Assembly: GCA_002010365.1 (NCBI GenBank)
Contig: MTNL01000115.1
Span: forward strand, 1-5,887
DNA: 5,887 bases
Origin: Candidatus Acetothermia bacterium JdFR-50
GTDB lineage: Bacteria; Bipolaricaulota; Bipolaricaulia; Bipolaricaulales; Bipolaricaulaceae
Direction of reading: 5' to 3'
The position numbers and the translations under genes are program-made. Below, in pieces: positions 1 through 4,345 of the stretch (position 1 is the first letter of the stretch; each line of letters begins with the position of its first letter). The notes beneath the pieces were generated by a model. It did not search any database. It worked only from the letters and a program-made list of their open reading frames with translations, and was not told where the DNA came from.

Positions 1-792
1 CACCACCCGGATGATCCGGGCGCAGATTTCGGCGCTCGCCCTTTTGCGTTCCTCCTTGGTCTTGGCCCGCTCCATTTCCGCGATCACCGCCTCGGGCACG
101 TTGACTCCTGCGATGTGGGCGTTCATGAACCGGGCCATCTTGGCGCTCTTTAAGGGGATGATCCCGACGAGGATGGGCACCTTCAGGTCCTCCACCTCCC
201 GGACGAAGCGCAGGAACGCGTCGGGATCGTAAACGGCCTGGGTCTGGAAGAACTGGGCTCCCATTTGCGCCTTCAGGCGCATCTTGAGCACGTGGGGGCC
301 CAAGGGCTCCACCCCGGGGTTCACCACCGCGCCCACGAAGAAGTCGGGGCTCCCCTGGAGGTCGTTTCCCGCCAAGTCCTTTCCCTCATTGAGGCTCCTG
401 ATAGTGGCGATGAGCTGGACCGAATCCAGGTCGAACACCGGCCGTGCACCGGGGTGGTCCCCCAGGGTGGGGTAGTCGCCCGTTAAGGCCAGCACGTTCT
501 CGATCCCCAACGCCCAGGCCCCAAGGAGGTCGGCCTGCAGGGCGAGGCGGTTCCGGTCCCGACAAGTCATCTGCAATATGGGCTCGTAGCCTTCCCGGGC
601 GATGAGGGCGCACAGCGCCCACGAGCTCATGCGCAGGACCGAGGACTGGAGGTCGGTGACGTTGAAGGCGTGGACGTACGGGGCCAGGCGCCGCACCTCC
701 TCCAGGGCCGCCCCCACGTCCGTGCCCTTGGGGGGGCCGGCCTCACAGGTGATCACGAACTCCCCTTTGGCGAACCTCTCGCGGAGCCGCAT
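1..792 (-). CDS. metF: Methylenetetrahydrofolate reductase MetF (3' end cut off by window edge)
   Basis: This flavoprotein reduces 5,10-methylene-THF to 5-methyl-THF in the methyl branch of the Wood-Ljungdahl pathway and in methionine synthesis; it acts in the cytoplasm. The 264 visible residues follow the MetF TIM-barrel pattern. Near the N-terminus is ITCEAGPPKGTD, whose Glu17 matches the catalytic Glu of the family. At 103-107 is LTGDY, whose Asp106 matches the flavin/folate-contacting Asp of the RGD/TGD motif. QMTCRDRNR (74-82) and the QMGAQFFQTQ strand (176-185) are also family features. Family members are usually about 290-310 residues, so roughly 30-40 C-terminal residues lie beyond position 1. 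The ATG shares one base with the metV stop (TGATG), implying translational coupling. The domain organisation is the short bacterial form without the eukaryotic regulatory domain. Its partner is MetV just upstream, and hydrogenase genes precede both. Family assignment is very secure; the electron donor is inferred from context only. Confidence 0.95.
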   Translation of the reverse strand, partial: MRLRERFAKGEFVITCEAGPPKGTDVGAALEEVRRLAPYVHAFNVTDLQSSVLRMSSWALCALIAREGYEPILQMTCRDRNRLALQADLLGAWALGIENVLALTGDYPTLGDHPGARPVFDLDSVQLIATIRSLNEGKDLAGNDLQGSPDFFVGAVVNPGVEPLGPHVLKMRLKAQMGAQFFQTQAVYDPDAFLRFVREVEDLKVPILVGIIPLKSAKMARFMNAHIAGVNVPEAVIAEMERAKTKEERKRASAEICARIIRVV

Positions 793-1472
793 CACTCCTC
801 CTCCAGGTACTCCAGGGCCCAGAAGGGGGCCTTGCGCCGGGAGAGGGGGACGTCCAGGCCCTTCTGGGAGTCCTGCGGGGGCCGGTACCGCGTGAGCAGG
901 TCCAGCCGCCCCAGCGCCTCGAGGCGGTCGTAGATCCGCTGCCAGCCGCAGGGGCGACCGGGCTCGAGCTCACACTCCCCGTTCTGGGAGCCGCCGCACG
1001 GCCCGTGCAGTAGGCCCTTGGGACAGGCTGTGTGAGGACAAATTCCCCCGGTGTAGTAGAGGAGGCAGTCCCCGCACCGGGCGCAGCGCTCCTCCGAGGG
1101 CCAAACCCCCTGCAGCCCTCCCATGGTGACGGTGTTGGCGGCGGGGTAGACAGGCTTGTCAAGCACCTGGGCCACCGCCTGCACCCCCACCCCACAGGAG
1201 GACACGATCACCACGTCCGCGGCCTCCACCTGGTCGCGGCGGCGGGAGAGGCGCAGCCCCACCAGGGCCTTGTTGCACAGAAACGGGAGGACCAGCGTCC
1301 CGGTGAGGGGATGCCCGGCATCCTCCAGGGCCGGCCGCAGCGAAAGAACCGCCTCCTCCCCTCCCGTGCCGCACACCTCCGCGCATCCTCCACATGCGAG
1401 GAGGAAGACCCGTTCCCCCTCCTCCAGGTAGCCGAGAACTTCCTCCAGAGGCTTGAGTTCAGAGACCAGCAT
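792..1472 (-). CDS. metV: MetV, iron-sulfur partner of methylenetetrahydrofolate reductase
   Basis: This 226-residue cysteine-rich protein matches the methylene-THF reductase C-terminal/MetV family (MTHFR_C type). In acetogens MetV binds MetF and carries [4Fe-4S] clusters that deliver electrons to the MetF flavin. Visible cysteines fall in two groups. The N-terminal set is C27-x2-C30-x3-C34 plus C66 and C93, in a Rossmann-like half. The C-terminal set is C130-x2-C133-x2-C136, C145, C150, C159, C167 and C175, ending in the family signature GPCGG...GxCE...CxWxxIYxRL at 157-183. The start is an ATG preceded by GGGGAGGT, 12 nt after the hydrogenase large-subunit stop. The stop overlaps metF by one base. 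The last 30 or so residues (SQKGLDVPLSRRKAPFWALE) lie beyond the conserved core. Placement between a hydrogenase and metF suggests it is the electron bridge between them; that role is inferred. Confidence 0.93.
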   Translation of the reverse strand: MLVSELKPLEEVLGYLEEGERVFLLACGGCAEVCGTGGEEAVLSLRPALEDAGHPLTGTLVLPFLCNKALVGLRLSRRRDQVEAADVVIVSSCGVGVQAVAQVLDKPVYPAANTVTMGGLQGVWPSEERCARCGDCLLYYTGGICPHTACPKGLLHGPCGGSQNGECELEPGRPCGWQRIYDRLEALGRLDLLTRYRPPQDSQKGLDVPLSRRKAPFWALEYLEEE

Positions 1473-1484
1473 CCCGACCTCCCC
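1473..1484 (-). promoter_or_regulatory. Ribosome binding site of metV between large subunit and metV
   Basis: The 12-nt gap between the large-subunit TGA and the metV ATG reads GGGGAGGTCGGG on the minus strand. It contains GGAGGT (1482-1477), a strong Shine-Dalgarno match, with a short 4-nt spacer. It fixes the metV start and shows that the hydrogenase large subunit really ends where it appears to, because the next cistron begins at once. Confidence 0.75.
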
Positions 1485-2894
1485 TCACTGGATGGCGCAG
1501 GCCAGGCACGGATCGAAGGAACGCACGATCCTCCCGGCCTCCAAAGTCCCGTCCCCGGAGACCACGGTCCCCTGCAGGGCCTGCTCGATGGGGCCGGGCT
1601 TTCCCTCCCCGTCCCGGGGCGAGGCGTTCCAGGTGGTGGGCGCGATCACCTGGTAGCGGGCGATGATCTTGCCGGAGATCCGGATCCAGTGTCCCAACGC
1701 CCCCCGGGGCGCGTCCACCAGCCCCTGCCCTCCGCTCTCCTCGGGGATCTTGTACTCCACCGCCACCGGGGCGAATAGGTTGAGTTCCGAGAGCCACCGC
1801 TCCATTGCCCGGGCGAGGAAGAGGGCCTCTATCCCCCGGGCCAGATGGCGGCCCATCACCGAGCTCAGGGCCGCTGGCGAGGCGTTCGCCTCCCGCAGGA
1901 GATCCTGGGCGAGGCTCTGGAACTCGGGGGACCCCACCTGGAGGCCCACCGCGGCCCGGGCCGCCGGCCCCACTTCACAGGGCTCCCCCCGGTACCGGGG
2001 GGACTTGATCCAGGAGTAGGCCCCGGCCTTGTCCAGGTCGGGCGCGGCCTCCTCCTCCCACGGCGGCTGGGGGCCATCCCCGGAGTACCAGGAATGTGCG
2101 AAGCCCTCGCGGATCTCCCCGGGATCAAAGGGGACGAACTCCCCATCGAAGATGGCGCCCGCGGGGAAAAGCCTTCCCTCGTCCAAGGGGAAGCAGCCGA
2201 AGGTAAGGAGCTTCCCCACCCTCCCGAGCTGGAAGTGGTCGTGGTAACGCTCGGCCAAAAGGAGGATGTCCGGGATGTAGGTCCCCTCGATGAACCCCGC
2301 GATCTCTTTCAGACGGAACCGGAAGGCGGCCACCTCCCCCAGGGTGGGTCTATAAGTGACCCCGCCGGGGACGATGGACATGTCGTGGGGCATCTTGCCG
2401 CCGAAGAGGGCAACCAGCTCCTGGGCCTTGCGCCGCATCTCCAGGGCCTTCAAGTAGTGCTCGGCCAGCTCCTGGGACTCCTCCCGGAAGAAACGGCGGT
2501 CCTCATCGGTGCCCGGGGAGAGGGCTCCCGGAAGGGCCCAGGAGGAGAGGTAGTCGGGGAGGGCCAGGTGGTAGAAGTGCAGGATGTGATTATGGAGGAA
2601 GTTGGCCCCGTAGATGAGGTTCCGCAAAAGCTGGCCGTTTCGCGGCGGCGTGAGACCCAGGGCGTCGTCCAGACACAGGGAGGCCGCGGTGGAGTGGGCC
2701 AGGGGACACACACCACAGATCCTTTGGGTGATCTTCTGGGCGTCCAAGGGGTGCCGGCCCACCAGGATCTGCTCCAGGCCCCGGTAGAGGGCCCCGGAAC
2801 ACCGTGCCTCCCGGATCACCCCGTCCTCCACCTGGATCTCCACACGCAGGTGCCCCTCGATACGCGTGATGGGATCAATAGCCACCCGGTTCAT
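1485..2894 (-). CDS. [NiFe] hydrogenase large (catalytic) subunit, cytoplasmic, no C-terminal maturation peptide
   Basis: This 469-residue catalytic subunit carries the Ni-Fe(CN)2CO site that splits or makes H2. The N-terminus DPITRIEGHLRVE (7-19) is the family signature, including Glu13. The L1 motif RICGVCPLAH gives nickel ligands C60 and C63 and the conserved H67. The other pair is C463 and C466 in the terminal DPCLACAIQ. General sequence (YRGLEQIL, LRNLIYGANFLHNHILHFYHL) resembles group 1/2 respiratory-type enzymes more than group 3 or 4. The C-terminus is odd: the family norm is DPCxxCxxH followed by a peptide removed by a HyaD/HycI-type protease after nickel insertion. Here the His is Gln469 and the stop codon follows directly. 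No maturation endopeptidase would be needed. The ATG overlaps the small-subunit stop (ATGA), and metV follows after 12 nt. Function as a hydrogenase is very likely; the subgroup is unresolved. Confidence 0.93.
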   Translation of the reverse strand: MNRVAIDPITRIEGHLRVEIQVEDGVIREARCSGALYRGLEQILVGRHPLDAQKITQRICGVCPLAHSTAASLCLDDALGLTPPRNGQLLRNLIYGANFLHNHILHFYHLALPDYLSSWALPGALSPGTDEDRRFFREESQELAEHYLKALEMRRKAQELVALFGGKMPHDMSIVPGGVTYRPTLGEVAAFRFRLKEIAGFIEGTYIPDILLLAERYHDHFQLGRVGKLLTFGCFPLDEGRLFPAGAIFDGEFVPFDPGEIREGFAHSWYSGDGPQPPWEEEAAPDLDKAGAYSWIKSPRYRGEPCEVGPAARAAVGLQVGSPEFQSLAQDLLREANASPAALSSVMGRHLARGIEALFLARAMERWLSELNLFAPVAVEYKIPEESGGQGLVDAPRGALGHWIRISGKIIARYQVIAPTTWNASPRDGEGKPGPIEQALQGTVVSGDGTLEAGRIVRSFDPCLACAIQ

Positions 2895-3754
2895 CTCGCC
2901 CCCCTATAGCTCGCCTTCTCCTCCTCCAACGAAAGCTTCCGGAAGAATGGGGAGAAGCGGTCCGGGAAGTCGGGTTCGGTACAGCCGATACAGGGATGCC
3001 CGGCCCTGATGCACCAGTTGACGGAGTCGTTCCAGGCGTGTTCGGGACAGGCCGCGTCGGTGAATGGCCCCCGACAGCCGAGCTCGTAGAGACAGCCCCG
3101 TTCCCCGAAGTAAGGCGCGAAGCGGGCCACGTCGAAATCGGGACGGCGGGGGCAGTGTTCGTGGATAAGCCCGGAGTATACGCTCCGCAACCTTCCCGCG
3201 TCGTCCAGGTCCTCCGGCCCGGGGAGGCCACGGACGAGAAGTGTCACCACCGTCTCCACGAACCACCGGGAGTGGGGCGGGCATCCCGGCACGTTCACCA
3301 CCGGCACCTCTATGCCCTCACGTCTCAACAGCTCCCCAATGCCCACACAGCCCGCGGGGTTGGGGGCACCGGCCGGTATGCCACCGTAGGAAGCGCAGCT
3401 CCCGAACGCCAACACCGCCAGGGCCTTCCGGGCCAGCGCCACCGTCCGCTCGGCTATGGGCACGTCCCCCACCGTACCGTACCGACCCTCGGAGGCGGTG
3501 GGGATCGCCCCCTCCACCACCAACACGTACTCCCCTGCTTCTTCCTCGGGGACCCGCTCCAGTACCTCCAAGGCCGGCCGACCGGTGGGACCCATCAGGG
3601 TGCTGTGGAACTTGAGGGCGATGCTCTTTCCGGGGACGAGTTCATCCAAAAGGAGGTTCTTTATGTCGGGGTATGCAGCGTTCATGAGGGAAACTGAGCA
3701 TCCGGTGCAACCGGCGGCCTGGAACCATACCACCGTGCGAGCCTCTCCCCTCAC
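2891..3754 (-). CDS. [NiFe] hydrogenase small (electron-transfer) subunit without Tat signal
   Basis: This 287-residue subunit carries a three-cluster relay that takes electrons from the [NiFe] site. Proximal [4Fe-4S] ligands are C16-x2-C19 (AAGCTGCSVSL), C120 (FGSCASYGG) and C158 (PGCPPH). Distal ligands are H198-x2-C201, C221 and C227. Medial ligands are C236, C255 and C258 (HPCIGC), plus C248 in NWCIRAGH. Many group 1 enzymes have Pro at the C248 position and a [3Fe-4S] cluster, so this medial cluster is probably [4Fe-4S]. The extra proximal cysteines of O2-tolerant enzymes (CTCC and the second GC) are absent (CTGC; ASYGG), so an O2-sensitive enzyme is expected. The start is GTG with AAAGGAGG just upstream. 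An in-frame TAA at 3787-3785 limits any upstream extension to 10 codons, so no Tat signal is possible and the enzyme should be cytoplasmic. No C-terminal membrane anchor is visible. It overlaps the large-subunit gene by ATGA. Confidence 0.93.
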   Translation of the reverse strand: MRGEARTVVWFQAAGCTGCSVSLMNAAYPDIKNLLLDELVPGKSIALKFHSTLMGPTGRPALEVLERVPEEEAGEYVLVVEGAIPTASEGRYGTVGDVPIAERTVALARKALAVLAFGSCASYGGIPAGAPNPAGCVGIGELLRREGIEVPVVNVPGCPPHSRWFVETVVTLLVRGLPGPEDLDDAGRLRSVYSGLIHEHCPRRPDFDVARFAPYFGERGCLYELGCRGPFTDAACPEHAWNDSVNWCIRAGHPCIGCTEPDFPDRFSPFFRKLSLEEEKASYRGAR

Positions 3755-3758
3755 CTCG

Positions 3759-3766
3759 CCTCCTTT
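3759..3766 (-). promoter_or_regulatory. Ribosome binding site deciding the GTG start of the hydrogenase small subunit
   Basis: AAAGGAGG on the minus strand lies 4 nt before the GTG at 3754. It is the strongest Shine-Dalgarno match in the intergenic region. It supports the non-ATG start and therefore the absence of an N-terminal export signal. Confidence 0.8.
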
Positions 3767-3781
3767 CCGGATCGAGGAATC

Positions 3782-3810
3782 AGGTTAGCGAGTTACGCCT
3801 TTTGAGACAA
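3782..3810 (-). promoter_or_regulatory. Candidate sigma-70-type promoter for the hydrogenase-metVF operon
   Basis: On the minus strand a TTGTCT -35-like hexamer (3810-3805) is followed after 17 nt by TAACCT (3787-3782) as a weak -10. Matches to consensus are 4/6 and 3/6. Transcription would start near 3775, leaving a leader of about 20 nt that contains the AAAGGAGG site. The region is AT-richer than the flanking genes, as expected of a promoter. The -10 match is poor, so this is tentative. Confidence 0.35.
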
Positions 3811-3823
3811 CTTTTGCACAGAT

Positions 3824-3855
3824 TTGACAGGTGCGCCTCTTTTGCGGTACTTAAT
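3824..3855 (+). promoter_or_regulatory. Candidate promoter for the nuoE-nuoF unit
   Basis: A perfect TTGACA -35 hexamer lies at 3824-3829. The AT-rich stretch TACTTAAT (3848-3855) follows with an 18-nt spacer (20 nt if CTTAAT is taken as the -10). Transcription would begin near 3860-3862, at or next to the GTG proposed as the NuoE start, so the transcript could be leaderless. The -35 is convincing; the -10 is weak. The -35 lies 13 bp from the -35 proposed for the opposite strand, so the two promoters would be back to back. Confidence 0.4.
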
Positions 3856-3859
3856 CCCC

Positions 3860-4345
3860 GTGGGTACGGGCAAGGATTTTCAAGCGGAGACACAAGAAGT
3901 GTTGCGTTCGCGTGAAAAATCCCCCCGGGAGTTGATCCCTCTGCTCCAGGAAATCCAACATAGGTTTGGATATCTTCCCCCGGAGAGCCTGAGGGAAGTG
4001 GCGAAGGCCCTGCGTATCCCCCTGAGCCGGGTATATGGGGTGGCCACTTTCTACGCCCAATTCAGCCTCACGCCCAAAGGTAAGCATCTTGTGCGGGTCT
4101 GCCTCGGAACCGCTTGTCACGTGCGGGGTGCCCCTCAGGTCCTGGAAGAGCTGAGACGGCAGCTGGAAGTGGGGGATGAGGGGATCAGCGAGGACGGCTT
4201 GGTGTCCCTGGAGACGGTCCGATGTGTGGGGGCCTGTGCGTTGGGTCCCGTAGTGGTGGTGGACGAGGAGTATTGGGGGAGGATGGCCCCCGCCAGGGTG
4301 GAGGAGTTGGTACGGACCCTGAGGGAAAAAGATGCGGAAGCTTAG
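3860..4345 (+). CDS. nuoE: NuoE/HydC-like [2Fe-2S] thioredoxin-fold subunit
   Basis: This is a subunit of an NAD(H)-linked flavoprotein module: NuoE of complex I, HydC of multimeric hydrogenases, or the equivalent in NAD-dependent formate dehydrogenases. From GTG 3860 it has 161 residues, a normal HydC/NuoE length. The helical N-terminal half carries LIPLLQEIQHRFGYLP and VYGVATFYAQF. The thioredoxin-like half binds [2Fe-2S] through C81-x4-C86 (VCLGTACHVRGA) and C122-x3-C126 (VRCVGACALGP). The start is uncertain. GTG 3860 keeps the leading helix FQAETQEVLRS but has no Shine-Dalgarno. TTG 3842 has a partial AGGTG 8 nt upstream. GTG 3899 has GGAG 9 nt upstream but would drop that helix. TTG 3824 coincides with the probable -35 box. 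The 3' end overlaps the next gene by 14 nt, implying an obligate partner. The family is secure; the parent complex is not determined by this window. Confidence 0.9.
   Translation: MGTGKDFQAETQEVLRSREKSPRELIPLLQEIQHRFGYLPPESLREVAKALRIPLSRVYGVATFYAQFSLTPKGKHLVRVCLGTACHVRGAPQVLEELRRQLEVGDEGISEDGLVSLETVRCVGACALGPVVVVDEEYWGRMAPARVEELVRTLREKDAEA

Noticed and set aside
1032..1778. A 248-codon plus-strand frame across metV and the large-subunit 3' end
   Set aside because: It spans two real minus-strand genes and their junction, has no conserved motif, and its composition is that of an antisense frame.
1845..2909. A 354-codon open frame on the plus strand opposite the hydrogenase large subunit
   Set aside because: It is antisense to a strongly conserved catalytic subunit, its translation is low-complexity Gly/Pro/Leu/Val/His-rich with no recognisable motif, and long antisense frames are expected in high-GC DNA.
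2891..3754. H2-sensing (HupUV/HoxBC-type) regulatory hydrogenase
   Set aside because: Lack of a Tat signal and of the C-terminal peptide fits, but sensors typically carry Gln instead of His in the large-subunit L1 motif, whereas H67 is present here. The neighbours are metVF rather than a kinase or response regulator. Not fully excluded without phylogeny.
3824..3860. TTG at 3824 as the NuoE start, giving a 173-residue protein
   Set aside because: There is no Shine-Dalgarno before it, the codon lies within a perfect TTGACA -35 hexamer, and the extra residues do not resemble the family N-terminus.
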